Position numbers and translations under genes: made by a program. Shown one piece after another: positions 1-8,637 of a DNA stretch of 64,000 nt. Location of the stretch: contig NZ_CACSJO010000006.1 in NCBI RefSeq assembly GCF_902706195.1, positions 148,709 through 212,708 of the forward strand. Direction: 5' to 3'. The notes beneath the pieces were generated by a model. That model made no database searches, was not told the origin of the DNA, and was given only the letters and a program-made list of their open reading frames with translations. This DNA is from Novosphingobium sp. 18050. Lineage in GTDB: Bacteria > Pseudomonadota > Alphaproteobacteria > Sphingomonadales > Sphingomonadaceae. Each line of letters opens with the position of its first letter. Position 1 is the stretch's first letter.

Positions 1-2
1 TC

Positions 3-386
3 CTGTCGAACACCTGGGGCGATGCTCCTGCGGTCCCGATCCAGTCATTCCTGCGCTCACCGCCGGCCCCGGCCCTGCTTGCCGGAGTGCCTTGCGGCCT
101 GTTCATCGTTTGTCGGCGGCTGTGGCGCAAGAACGCGATGGCCAGCCACGCACTGATCGAGGCTGCGGGCGGCCGGGTGGTGGAAACCGTGCCGCTTGTC
201 CATCACGGTGGACAAGTCGGCAGTCTGGTGCAGACGGTGACGCACATGTTCCGATCCGGCGACGGATCGCGCGCCTCGCTGCTGGGCGTGCCGCTGCCGC
301 CGTTCGGGCTGTCCGACGCCAGCCTTGCCGCGATACCCCCTGCGACTGCTACCATGCTGAAGGCCATGCATGACCGACACGCTTGA
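3..386 (+). CDS. C-terminal part of a flavodoxin-like protein (dialkylresorcinol condensing enzyme-like)
   Basis: The frame is open from the first bases of the window, so the start lies outside it; about 127 residues are visible. The pattern of a CR-x-x-W segment, an AGG segment, a histidine-glycine segment and a C-terminal LPPFG resembles, from memory, flavodoxin-fold proteins annotated as dialkylresorcinol condensing enzyme. No catalytic residue can be assigned from this fragment. It overlaps the start of the next gene by 17 bases, so the two are probably co-transcribed. The family call is tentative; that it is a real truncated gene is fairly secure from the open frame and the overlap. Confidence 0.5.
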   Translation: MSNTWGDAPAVPIQSFLRSPPAPALLAGVPCGLFIVCRRLWRKNAMASHALIEAAGGRVVETVPLVHHGGQVGSLVQTVTHMFRSGDGSRASLLGVPLPPFGLSDASLAAIPPATATMLKAMHDRHA

Positions 387-1173
387 ATTCCCCCGCGCCC
401 ATCTGGACCGCATCCTGGCTCTCGAAGGCGCGCACAACTTCCGTCATGTCGCCGGCTGGCGGACCGGCGACGGCCGTACCGTCGCACCCGGTCGCCTCTA
501 CCGCGCTTCGAGCCTGCACACCCTGACCGATGCCGACCACGATAAACTGGCCCCCCTCGGCATAGACCTCGTCGTCGACCTGCGCAGCCGCATGGAGCGC
601 GATGCTTTCCCCAGCCGCTGGGCTACCCGGCCCGGAACCGTATGGACCGGCGCCGAAGGCAGCGCCAATGCCGACCTGACGCGGATGATGCGCCTCGACA
701 ATGTCGGGCTCAGCGATTTCCGTGCGGCGATGCGCAAGGTCTACGCCGATTTCACGCAGGACCTCGCCGAGGCGCTCACCAGCCTGTTCAGCGCCTTGCT
801 GGCGCAGGGAAGCGAAGGGGCGGTGCTGATCCACTGCGCGGCGGGCAAGGACCGCACCGGCTTCGTCACCGCCATGCTGCTGCGCGCGCTGGGCGTGGTC
901 GAGGATGACGTTAGCGCCGACTACCTTCTCACCAACGCCACTTACGCACGCGCCTTTGCCGCCTTTGCGGGGGACCACCGGCTGGCCGAACTGGAGGCAG
1001 GAATCCCCGGCGCTGCCCAGGTCATGCTGGGCGCCCACACCGAATACCTCGCCAGTGCAGACGCGGTTCTGCTGGAACGATGGGGTTCGTTCGAGCACTA
1101 TCTCGCCGCCGCGTGCGGTCTGGACGATAGAGGTCGCGCGCGGCTGCAGGCATTATACTTGACCGGATCATGA
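370..1173 (+). CDS. Tyrosine-protein phosphatase, MptpB/Y_phosphatase3 type
   Basis: A 267-residue protein with the protein tyrosine phosphatase P-loop HCAAGKDRTG at residues 155-164, giving Cys156 as nucleophile and Arg162 for phosphate binding. The N-terminal NFRHVAGW and the later DLR segment are typical of the bacterial MptpB-like phosphatases that act on phosphotyrosine and sometimes phosphoinositides. The length is normal. The ATG start lies inside the end of the preceding gene. No signal peptide is seen, so it is probably cytoplasmic. The physiological substrate is unknown. It lies outside the palindrome-marked cluster and is treated as an ordinary chromosomal gene. Confidence 0.9.
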   Translation: MTDTLEFPRAHLDRILALEGAHNFRHVAGWRTGDGRTVAPGRLYRASSLHTLTDADHDKLAPLGIDLVVDLRSRMERDAFPSRWATRPGTVWTGAEGSANADLTRMMRLDNVGLSDFRAAMRKVYADFTQDLAEALTSLFSALLAQGSEGAVLIHCAAGKDRTGFVTAMLLRALGVVEDDVSADYLLTNATYARAFAAFAGDHRLAELEAGIPGAAQVMLGAHTEYLASADAVLLERWGSFEHYLAAACGLDDRGRARLQALYLTGS

Positions 1174-1231
1174 CCGCAGGCGCCCAGCCTACGGTTTGAC
1201 GCAAGCGGCCACCGTCGCTACCGCCAGCCCC

Positions 1232-1984
1232 ATGATCGCTCTGCTGTCCCCCGCCAAGACGCTCGACTTCGAGCGCCAGCTTCCACCCCTTGCCGTGTCG
1301 ACACCGCATTTCGCAGAGGAAGCGCAGGGCCTTGCCCGATCGGCCGCGAACCTGACGCAGAAGCGATTGTCGGAGCTGATGCACATCTCGCCGCGTCTGG
1401 CCAAGCTCAATGCCGATCGCTTCCGTGACTTCGCCGAGTTGCCAGAACGGCAGGCACTGTTCGCCTTCGCCGGCGACGTCTACACCGGTTTCGAGGCATA
1501 TTCGCTGGACGAAGCAGGCATCGCTTTTGCGCAGGACCATGTGCGGATGCTGTCGGGCCTCTACGGCCTGCTCAAGCCCCTTGATGCGATCCGCCCCTAC
1601 CGCCTGGAAATGGGAACCCGCTGGGCACCGCGTCACAAGAGCCTGACCGACTGGTGGGGCGACCGTATCGCCGAGTTCCTGCGCGCCCAGCTGGCTGAGG
1701 AGGGCTCGAATGTCATACTCAACCTCGCCAGCCTGGAATATTTCGCAGCCGTGAAGGGCAAGCTGGACGGCGTGCGCGTGATCGAGGTCGAGTTCCGCGA
1801 GCCCGGCCCGAATGGCCCGCGTTTCATCAGCTTCAATGCCAAGCGCGCGCGGGGCATGATGGCCCGCTGGCTGTGTGAGCATCACGTTACCGACATAGAC
1901 GCGATGCGCGGCTTCGACAGCGACGGATACCGCTTCGACGCGGAAGAAAGCGACACCGATCGCTGGCGGTTCACCCGGGCATGA
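1232..1984 (+). CDS. yaaA: YaaA-family peroxide stress protein (UPF0246)
   Basis: The chosen ATG gives a protein of 250 residues beginning MIALLSPAKTLDF, the signature N-terminus of YaaA; the upstream TTG at 1196 would add 12 residues with no family resemblance. Further family blocks are visible (LMHISPRLA, the GDVYTGF segment, LSGLYG and RPYRLEMGT). In Escherichia coli YaaA limits free iron under hydrogen peroxide stress and binds DNA; that role is known for the family and only inferred here. The stop overlaps the next gene's start by four bases (ATGA), so the two are translationally coupled. Confidence 0.92.
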   Translation: MIALLSPAKTLDFERQLPPLAVSTPHFAEEAQGLARSAANLTQKRLSELMHISPRLAKLNADRFRDFAELPERQALFAFAGDVYTGFEAYSLDEAGIAFAQDHVRMLSGLYGLLKPLDAIRPYRLEMGTRWAPRHKSLTDWWGDRIAEFLRAQLAEEGSNVILNLASLEYFAAVKGKLDGVRVIEVEFREPGPNGPRFISFNAKRARGMMARWLCEHHVTDIDAMRGFDSDGYRFDAEESDTDRWRFTRA

Positions 1985-2691
1985 GCGGCGCGGGCAAAAC
2001 CTCCGCCGTCGTCATCGGCGCATCCGGCGGGATCGGCGGGGCATTCGAGGCAGCGCTGATCGAAGAAGGCACCTTCGGCGCGGTGCACGGTTTCGCCCGG
2101 TCACGCAGCGGGCCGCAGCATCTCGATCTGCTCGACGAGGGGAGCATCGCTGCCGCCGCCGCCCATGTCGCCAAGGGACCTCCGCCCGCTCTGGTGATCG
2201 TCGCCACCGGCCTGCTGCATACGGCAGATCACGGACCTGAAAAGGCGCTGGGCGATCTTGATCCGGCGTGGCTGGCACAAGTCTATGCTGTGAACGCAAT
2301 CGGTCCCGCGCTGGTGGCGAAGCATTTTCTGCCGCTCCTGCCAAAAGTCGGGCGGCCTGTGTTTGCGGCGCTGTCGGCGCGGGTCGGATCTATCGCCGAC
2401 AACCGCCTCGGCGGGTGGTACGGCTACCGCGCATCGAAGGCAGCGCTCAATATGCTGGTGCGCAGTCTCGCGATCGAGGAACGGCGCCGCAATGACCGCG
2501 CGGTCGTCGTGGCACTGCACCCCGGCACGGTTGACACCGCGCTGTCCCGGCCGTTCCAGGGCAATGTCCAGCCGGGTAAACTGTTCGATGCCGAACGGGC
2601 AGCCTTGCAATTGCTCGACGTGATCGAAGGTCTGAAACTGCCCGACAGCGGCAAGCTGTTCGATTTCGAGGGCAAGGAAATCCCCGCCTGA
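1981..2691 (+). CDS. Short-chain dehydrogenase/reductase, C-factor (CsgA)-like
   Basis: A 236-residue SDR with the nucleotide-binding GASGGIGG motif near residue 13 and an active-site YxxxK (YRASK). The loss of a long C-terminal tail and the short length resemble C-factor-type SDRs. It overlaps yaaA by four bases, so it is in the same transcript. Substrate cannot be inferred; SDRs of this type are often NADP-dependent carbonyl reductases. Confidence 0.85.
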   Translation: MSGAGKTSAVVIGASGGIGGAFEAALIEEGTFGAVHGFARSRSGPQHLDLLDEGSIAAAAAHVAKGPPPALVIVATGLLHTADHGPEKALGDLDPAWLAQVYAVNAIGPALVAKHFLPLLPKVGRPVFAALSARVGSIADNRLGGWYGYRASKAALNMLVRSLAIEERRRNDRAVVVALHPGTVDTALSRPFQGNVQPGKLFDAERAALQLLDVIEGLKLPDSGKLFDFEGKEIPA

Positions 2692-2721
2692 GCAGCGAGT
2701 CTGCCCCGGATCAGGCCGGCG

Positions 2722-3762
2722 TCACGTCATGGCCTCGACCGCAGGATAGATGCCGCGCTCGATCAGGGCCTGACGGGTGCCTGCGGGACGCCAGCCCAAG
2801 GCAGTGATGCTCTGCGCTGCATCATACGTGGCGCTGTGGGATCGGCATCGCCAGTCGTGGAGACTGGACAGATGTCTATTGGGATGGCGGATGGCGGTCT
2901 TGACCAGTCCGCGCGCGAAGTCCTCCAGCCAGTACCGCCAGATGGGGCGAGGCGCGGCGTGTACTTTGCCCCCCGAACGCGCCTGCATCGCCGCAACATA
3001 GTCCCTCGCCGAAAGAAGCGGAGCATCGGCGATCAGGAAACTGCGCGCCTCGACGGCGGGTACGTCAAGCGCGCGAACGAGCGCATCGGCGGCATCCTCG
3101 ACAAGCACGAAGGGAAGGTTGTGCCTGCCATCCCCCCAGTAAGTCAGCCGGTTCCATGCCTTGAAGCGACCGACGCCGTAATGGATCGGCGAACTGCCCG
3201 CGCCGATCACGATCCCCAGGCGCAGGATCACCAGCGGCAGCCCCCGCTCCCGCGCCATCGTCAGCAGCATCTCTTCGCAGACCGCCTTCGACCGCGCGTA
3301 ATGATTACGGCGATCTATGCGGGGGTCGAGCGCCGTCGAACCGTCGATGCGGTCCGCCGCATTGCCTGAAGCATAGGAATCGATCGATCCGACATAGATG
3401 AACCGGCGCACGCCGCGGCGCAGTGCAGCTTCCGCGACCTGGCGCGTCGGCTCTACATCGTTGTCGAGATACTCCTGCCAGTTACGGCCCTCACCCTTGG
3501 CGAGATGGTAGACCGCATCGACTCCGTCCAGCGCGGCATCCAGCGCGGCAGGATCGCGGTAGCTCCCCTTCACCAGTTCGACCAGGCCGGAGGTCAAAGC
3601 TGCCTGCGCAGCCTGCGGATCGCGGGTCAGCACGCGTGAGCGCCGCCCGCACTCCGCAAGCCGCGTGACAAGATGGCGACCGACGAAGCCAGTTCCACCG
3701 ATCACAAGAACGCGCGGCGTCTCCTGTGCCCCGCCGCCTTCCTGAACGAGTGACAAGGGCAT
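2722..3762 (-). CDS. NAD-dependent epimerase/dehydratase (extended SDR)
   Basis: From the chosen ATG the protein is 346 residues, with the Rossmann motif GGTGFVG about 20 residues in and an active-site YARSK. The frame stays open upstream to 4068, but that extension has no resemblance to known domains and would overlap the divergent gene, so the internal start is preferred. The family includes sugar-nucleotide epimerases and sterol/flavanone-type reductases. It is divergent from the PhyH-like and glycosyltransferase genes, which suggests a role in making or decorating a surface glycan, but that is only context. Confidence 0.8.
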   Translation of the reverse strand: MPLSLVQEGGGAQETPRVLVIGGTGFVGRHLVTRLAECGRRSRVLTRDPQAAQAALTSGLVELVKGSYRDPAALDAALDGVDAVYHLAKGEGRNWQEYLDNDVEPTRQVAEAALRRGVRRFIYVGSIDSYASGNAADRIDGSTALDPRIDRRNHYARSKAVCEEMLLTMARERGLPLVILRLGIVIGAGSSPIHYGVGRFKAWNRLTYWGDGRHNLPFVLVEDAADALVRALDVPAVEARSFLIADAPLLSARDYVAAMQARSGGKVHAAPRPIWRYWLEDFARGLVKTAIRHPNRHLSSLHDWRCRSHSATYDAAQSITALGWRPAGTRQALIERGIYPAVEAMT

Positions 3763-3991
3763 GACGACGGGCGCTCTCCTGAGTTGCGATTCCGCGTGAG
3801 GCAGATGCCAGCCAGCGGCACCGATCTGGCTAGAATAGTTATATGATCTGACTACGGAATTGGGAGAACTCAGGACCGGAAACACCGGGTTGTTTATGTT
3901 GCTGTAGCGTATCAGATGTGGCCCATGGCTCTTGCCGAATGCCAGATCAAGCTGCGGCATCGTTAAGGTTCGCCCTATCGAAGGATTCGGA

Positions 3992-4957
3992 ATGTCGAAG
4001 TCCCTTTCCCAGAAAATTCTGAACCGCCTCGGCGACAGACCGGCAAAGCTGGCCTTCAATATTTCCAATACTTCGATGATCCGGCGGCGGCTCTGGCGGC
4101 GCTATAACGAAGCGCTGGAGACCTATCGCCCTTCGCTGCCGAAATTGGACGGGCTCGACCGGGAAATAGTGGAAGGGCTGGAGCGCGACGGGATATTCAT
4201 CACCTCGCTGGAAGCACTAGGTCTCAAGGGCTCCACAGAAATGCTTCGCGCGGCGCAAAAGGTTGCGAGCAACTGCACCGAAAACGCCCGGCGGGATGCC
4301 AGTGCCGGGCGCGAGTTCACTTGTGCCCCGGCCTCCGCAACGGTCGAAAATCCGGAGATCTTCCATTGGGGCCTCGACGAACGGCTGCTGAATATCGCCG
4401 AAGCCTACATCGGCCTGCCTGCTGCCTATGACGGCATGGCGCTCGTCTACACGGTGGCGGACGGAACCGAGCTGGGCCCCCGCCAGTGGCACCGCGACCG
4501 CGAAGATCGCAAGATGATAAAGCTCGCGGTCTACTGCAGCGACGTGACCGACCGTGGCGGTCCGTTCGAACTGATCAGCCGCGTCGACGAATCGCAGGGT
4601 GTCGATGATCGCTACGCCTTTGAATTCGGCACTGCCGAAGTGCTGAAGAAGCGGCTCGGCGCCGACTATGCGCAGGGCATCGTCAGTTGCACAGGTCCGG
4701 TCGGAACCGTCGTGTTCGCCGACACGGCGCGCTTCTTTCACCGCGGTGCCCCCGCCTACGACAAGGACCGCGCCGCGCTGTTCTATGGTTATTTTGCCCA
4801 CCGCACGCGCCACCCCTATTTCTGCGAGAGATCGGGATTGAAGCGGCGCGAGATCGCGGCGCTGGCGCGCGGCCTGTCGCCGCGCCAACGTGCCAGCGCG
4901 CTCTGGCAGGAGGCATTGCCGACCTGGCTGAAACTCATCCCTCCGGCTCCGATCTGA
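3992..4957 (+). CDS. Phytanoyl-CoA dioxygenase (PhyH)-like Fe(II)/2-oxoglutarate oxygenase
   Basis: The ATG at 3992 follows a Shine-Dalgarno-like AAGGA and gives 321 residues; an upstream alternative at 3932 adds 20 unlikely residues. The metal triad is visible: HxD in WHRDRED (His167, Asp169) and a distal histidine in RFFHRG (His250), with Arg260 placed to bind 2-oxoglutarate. PhyH-like enzymes hydroxylate acyl chains, amino acids or sugars. The following gene is a glycosyltransferase, so this may tailor a polysaccharide or lipid. The substrate is unknown. Confidence 0.75.
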   Translation: MSKSLSQKILNRLGDRPAKLAFNISNTSMIRRRLWRRYNEALETYRPSLPKLDGLDREIVEGLERDGIFITSLEALGLKGSTEMLRAAQKVASNCTENARRDASAGREFTCAPASATVENPEIFHWGLDERLLNIAEAYIGLPAAYDGMALVYTVADGTELGPRQWHRDREDRKMIKLAVYCSDVTDRGGPFELISRVDESQGVDDRYAFEFGTAEVLKKRLGADYAQGIVSCTGPVGTVVFADTARFFHRGAPAYDKDRAALFYGYFAHRTRHPYFCERSGLKRREIAALARGLSPRQRASALWQEALPTWLKLIPPAPI

Positions 4958-5020
4958 AACGCCCCGCCTTCCTCGTTGCGGGGGCGGCCATGCTTGCTTG
5001 AAAAACAGGATGAGTGCGCG

Positions 5021-5968
5021 ATGTCGAGTATGCAATATGAGGCCGGCAGGCACGGTGTCCCAAAGGACGCCGCCGTTGGCGTTGTGGTGATCGGGCGCAA
5101 CGAAGGCGAAAGGCTGCGCCCGTGCCTGCTATCGGCAAAGCGAGCTTGCGGGCGGGTCATCTACGTGGACTCCGGTTCGAAGGACGGCAGTGCCGCCCTG
5201 GGGCGCAGCTTGGGCATCGAGGTGATCGAACTCGATGCCTCCCTGCCGTTCACGGCCGCGCGCGGCCGCAATACCGGCTTTGCCCGGATGCGGACACTTT
5301 GGCCGGACACGCAGTTCGTCCAGTTCATCGACGGCGACTGCGAACTGAATTCCGGCTGGATCCAAGCGGGGCTGGCGGGGATCGCAAAAGATGCCCGTAC
5401 CGCCGTGGTCTTTGGCCGCCGGCGCGAACGCTATCCCGACCGTACCGTCTTCAATCACGTTTGCGACATCGAGTGGGATGGTCTAGCCGGCCCCGTCGAC
5501 AGCTGCGGCGGGGATGCGCTTGTCAGGGTCGATGCGATGCTGGAGGTGGACGGCTACGACGCAGGCCTTATCGCCGCAGAGGACGATGACCTGTGTCACC
5601 GGATGCGGCGTCGTGGCTGGAAGATTGTCCGCCTGCCCGACGAGATGACGCTTCACGACGTAGCGATGACCTCTTGGTGGCAATGGTGGCAGAGAAACCG
5701 GCGCAGCGGCTATGCCGGAGCGGAAGCCTGGCACCGCCGCGGAGCCGAAGATCCCAAGCTCATCAAGCACGTGGTGAGCAACCTGCTCTGGGCGCTTCCG
5801 CCGTTCTGGCTTTTCTGGCCTGCACTCTGGTGGCGTGTCTATCGCCGCTCTGGCGCGATCTACGCAACGCATATCGTGCTGGGCAAGGTGCCTCATTGCT
5901 TCGGGCAACTCGGCTTCTGGTGGGCCAGTCTGCGCGCGCACAAGATGCTGCTCATCGAGTATAAATAG
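5021..5968 (+). CDS. Family 2 glycosyltransferase
   Basis: A 315-residue GT-A fold glycosyltransferase. Visible motifs are VVIGRNEGERL at the N-terminus (nucleotide-sugar binding), DSGSKDGS, the metal-binding FIDGDCEL segment, and a later AEDDDLCHRMRRRG segment that corresponds to the acceptor/catalytic ED motif. A hydrophobic stretch (LLWALPPFWLFWPALWW) near the C-terminus may associate with the membrane. ATG 5021 is preferred over the upstream TTG because the extension has no homologous look. It probably forms a unit with the PhyH-like gene 63 bases upstream. Confidence 0.88.
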   Translation: MSSMQYEAGRHGVPKDAAVGVVVIGRNEGERLRPCLLSAKRACGRVIYVDSGSKDGSAALGRSLGIEVIELDASLPFTAARGRNTGFARMRTLWPDTQFVQFIDGDCELNSGWIQAGLAGIAKDARTAVVFGRRRERYPDRTVFNHVCDIEWDGLAGPVDSCGGDALVRVDAMLEVDGYDAGLIAAEDDDLCHRMRRRGWKIVRLPDEMTLHDVAMTSWWQWWQRNRRSGYAGAEAWHRRGAEDPKLIKHVVSNLLWALPPFWLFWPALWWRVYRRSGAIYATHIVLGKVPHCFGQLGFWWASLRAHKMLLIEYK

Positions 5969-5975
5969 CGCGTTC

Positions 5976-5999
5976 CCAAAGCGGCTTTAGCGCCTTTGG
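5976..5999 (+). terminator. Imperfect hairpin after the glycosyltransferase
   Basis: CCAAAGCG and CGCCTTTGG face each other across a seven-base loop, with one bulged base, eight bases after the stop codon. There is no T-run, so intrinsic termination is only possible. Confidence 0.4.
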
Positions 6000-6222
6000 C
6001 TGAGGATCATCACCCTGAATACAGGGCCTGGTACTCTGCGCCCTAACGCCTCCCCTGCCCAATCCGCACCCTATCCTTCAGGCAATTGGCAGCCATTGCG
6101 CCGATGATCGCATCGCGCCGAAGCCGGTCCAGCCCAACACCTCGACCTCCTCTGCATAACCCAACTTACCCATCGCGGGCGAATTGCTCTTGCGGTCCCG
6201 AGAAGGCGCGGTACAACGATAT

Positions 6223-6238
6223 AGTTCGCTAGATAACC
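6223..6238. promoter_or_regulatory. Cluster operator site 1 (palindrome)
   Basis: AGTTCGCT/AGATAACC. The left half is a full match to the recurrent half-site RGTTCGCT and the right half is degenerate. It ends 16 bases before the enoyl-CoA hydratase ATG, close enough to overlap the transcription start or the start of the leader, which fits a repressor site. Confidence 0.65.
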
Positions 6239-6254
6239 AAAATGCGGGAGAGGC

Positions 6255-7046
6255 ATGAGCGGTAGCGTAGACATCGAGCGGCATTTTTGTCGTCTGGAGA
6301 CCGACGGCGTCGTCGCCGTCGTCACTTTGAACCGCCCGGAACGCCGCAACGCGCTCCATCCGGCCGCACACCACGAACTCGATACCGTGTTCGATACACT
6401 TGCCAACCGGGAGGGCCTGCGCTGCATCATCCTCACCGGAGAGGGTGACGCTTTCTGTTCCGGCTACGACTTGCGCGACAACCTTGAAACCGGGGTGATG
6501 GAGATCGCCGCCAGCGGCTTCGGCGGCCTGACCGGACGTACCGACTATCCGCTGCCGATCGTTGCGGCCGTCAACGGCGTCTGCATTGGCGGCGGCTTCG
6601 AAATGGCGCTTGCCTGCGACATCGTTATCGCCGCAGACACCGCCCGTTTCGCGCTGCCCGAGGCGAAAGTTGGCTGGTCACCGCTGGCGGGCGGGCTGCA
6701 ACGGCTGCCGCGCATCGTCGGCGAGAAACAGGCGCTGGCGATGGTCCTGACCGGCCGCGCGGTTGATGCCGCCGAGGGATACCGTCTCGGCTTCGTAAGC
6801 GAGGTGACCCCGGCCGCATCGCTGATGGAAACCGCCCGCCGCTGGGCCGGCGAGATCGCCGTCTGCGCCCCGCTCGCCATCCGCTGCAACCGGGAAGTGC
6901 TACGCGCCAGCCTCGACATGCCGCTGGCCGATGCGCTCGACATCGCCAACTTCCCGATCGCGCTTACCGTGATGGAAAGCGAGGACGGCACCGAAGGCAA
7001 GCGCGCCTTCACGGAGAAACGCGCACCCGTCTGGAAAGGCCGTTGA
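6255..7046 (+). CDS. Enoyl-CoA hydratase (crotonase family), canonical active site
   Basis: A 263-residue crotonase. Both catalytic glutamates of true hydratases appear to be present: one in the GGGFEMALACD segment and one in FALPEAKVG. The oxyanion-hole region around FCSGYDLRD is also typical. It should hydrate a 2-enoyl-CoA to the 3-hydroxyacyl-CoA during beta-oxidation-like breakdown. GGGAGAGG precedes the ATG. It is the first gene of a tight six-gene operon (6255-12123) behind operator site 1. Confidence 0.88.
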   Translation: MSGSVDIERHFCRLETDGVVAVVTLNRPERRNALHPAAHHELDTVFDTLANREGLRCIILTGEGDAFCSGYDLRDNLETGVMEIAASGFGGLTGRTDYPLPIVAAVNGVCIGGGFEMALACDIVIAADTARFALPEAKVGWSPLAGGLQRLPRIVGEKQALAMVLTGRAVDAAEGYRLGFVSEVTPAASLMETARRWAGEIAVCAPLAIRCNREVLRASLDMPLADALDIANFPIALTVMESEDGTEGKRAFTEKRAPVWKGR

Positions 7047-7048
7047 CC

Positions 7049-7633
7049 ATGCCGCGCAACCTTCCTCCGCTGGTTTGGCCCAGTATCCTCGTCATCATCG
7101 CGATGGTGGGCTGCGGCATCAACATCGCGATAGGCGACGATATCGGCCACGGCGCTGGCATGGACGTCTGGTTGGCTGGCGCCGCCAATCCCTGGCAGCT
7201 GTTCATCAACCTCGACCTCATGACCGGCCTTTTACTGGCAGTGACATGGATAGGCTGGCGCGAGCGCCACAATGGCCTGGCCATGCAAGTGGCCTGGGTG
7301 CTGCTCACATTGTGGTGGGGCAACCTGATCGTCGCACTCTATGTACTCATCGCCCTGCAGGAGGCGCGCGGCGATGGCGCTCGCTTCCTGTCCGGGGTGG
7401 CGCAGGGCGCATGGGCAGACACGCTAGGCGGCACTTTGCGCATCATTTTCGGCCTGCTGGCGCTTGCCGCTGCGACAACAATGACGCTGGGCGTGTTGCG
7501 CGTTGCACCCGCCTTCCTGCCGGTGCTGGGCTACGTGTCCGGCCTCGGCTCCCTTGCCTTCTTCCTGGGCCTGCTGGCGCTGCGCCGCCCGGCCACCTTC
7601 CCCCAATCCCCCCAAGCGAGGACCCGACCATGA
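7049..7633 (+). CDS. Multi-pass membrane protein of unknown function
   Basis: About 194 residues with roughly five hydrophobic segments (VWPSILVIIAMVG near the N-terminus; the others near residues 55, 85, 135 and 160). I do not recognise a family. The ATG at 7049 is preferred over the TTG at 7043, which overlaps the previous stop. The stop overlaps the next gene's ATG by four bases, so it is translationally coupled to the AttH/CrtC-like genes. Transport or membrane anchoring of the pathway is possible, but nothing in the sequence shows it. Confidence 0.8.
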   Translation: MPRNLPPLVWPSILVIIAMVGCGINIAIGDDIGHGAGMDVWLAGAANPWQLFINLDLMTGLLLAVTWIGWRERHNGLAMQVAWVLLTLWWGNLIVALYVLIALQEARGDGARFLSGVAQGAWADTLGGTLRIIFGLLALAAATTMTLGVLRVAPAFLPVLGYVSGLGSLAFFLGLLALRRPATFPQSPQARTRP

Positions 7634-8637
7634 GCGAGAGCACCACGGACTGGAATTCCAACCTTCACGGCCATTTCGGCGAAGCGGTTCCGAACGATGA
7701 ATTCTACCACGGCTGGGGCGCCGAGGGCGATTCCATGACCGAAACCTGGTACTGGGGTTTCAACATCCCCGAAAAGGCGATCAACTGCTTCGTTTACGTC
7801 TGGTGCCACCCCAATCTCGATGTCGTGACCGCCGGGCTGATCGTCTACCAGGGCATCAAGCGGCACCACCTTGCCGCCGAAGTGTTCGACATGCCCGCCT
7901 ACCTGAAACTCGGGCCGGTAGTGGGCGACGGGCGGGTGATAACCGTACCCAACGGTCTTCGGGTAGAGGCGATCGAGCCGCTCGGCCACATCCGCATGAC
8001 TTATGATGACGCAGTTCGAGATACCCGCTTCGATATCGCACTGAAGGCAGTTGGGCGCCCCGTCATGCGCGGCAACAACCAGCATTTCGAGCAGGTGATG
8101 CACGCCACCGGATCGCTGGTCCTGCGCGGCGAAGCGCACGAGGTCGACGGCTTCACCGTGCGCGACCGGAGCTGGGGCGAACTGCGCCCCGAACTGCATA
8201 ACCCCGGCCCGCCCTACAACTGGGTGACCGGCAGCTTCGACAAGGGCCGCGTCGCCTTCAACATCGGCTCCCTGGACGATCCCGCCGGCAACCCCGAATG
8301 GCTGGGCAAGATCGACTTCAAACCCGACCAGATCTTCAAGGACGGCTGGGTCGCGCGCGGCGACGAACAGCGCCGCATCGTGCGCGCATCCAAGAAGTGC
8401 TGGCGCCACGCCGAAATGCTCATGCCGGAACGCTTCGAGATCGAATTCGAGGACGAGGACGGACGCGTGGAAACGATGACCGGAAAAGTGATCGCCTCCG
8501 TGCCCGGCTTCCACTGGCCGAACATCTGCACTCACCTCGCCCTTGTCGAGTGGCAGTGGAACGGGCTGACCGGCTACGGCGAAAGCCAGGACGTGCAGTG
8601 GAACGACTACGTCTACAAATGCGGGCAGATCGGCTGA
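7630..8637 (+). CDS. AttH/CrtC-like protein (DUF7064/7065 type), copy 1
   Basis: A 335-residue protein rich in aromatic residues and beta-strand patterns. It carries RDRSWG at residues 178-183, the motif shared with four other proteins in this window. Its N-terminal region (WYWGFNIPEKAINC) aligns by eye with that of copy 5 at 30209-31252 (YLLGFNVPEADINC), so these two are the closest pair. From memory the family resembles two-domain lipocalin-like AttH and hydroxyneurosporene synthase (CrtC) proteins, which act on hydrophobic isoprenoids. Function here is unknown; hydration or isomerisation of a hydrophobic intermediate is a guess. Overlaps both neighbours (ATGA, then TGATG). Confidence 0.7.
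   Translation: MSESTTDWNSNLHGHFGEAVPNDEFYHGWGAEGDSMTETWYWGFNIPEKAINCFVYVWCHPNLDVVTAGLIVYQGIKRHHLAAEVFDMPAYLKLGPVVGDGRVITVPNGLRVEAIEPLGHIRMTYDDAVRDTRFDIALKAVGRPVMRGNNQHFEQVMHATGSLVLRGEAHEVDGFTVRDRSWGELRPELHNPGPPYNWVTGSFDKGRVAFNIGSLDDPAGNPEWLGKIDFKPDQIFKDGWVARGDEQRRIVRASKKCWRHAEMLMPERFEIEFEDEDGRVETMTGKVIASVPGFHWPNICTHLALVEWQWNGLTGYGESQDVQWNDYVYKCGQIG

Noticed and set aside
3763..4068. N-terminal extension of the epimerase to 448 residues
   Set aside because: The extra 102 residues look unlike any domain and overlap the start of the divergent PhyH-like gene; the ATG at 3762 gives the Rossmann motif near the N-terminus as expected.
7075..7629. Extension of AttH/CrtC-like copy 1 upstream to 7075
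   Set aside because: It is the out-of-frame shadow of the membrane-protein gene; the ATG at 7630 overlaps the previous stop as in the rest of the operon.
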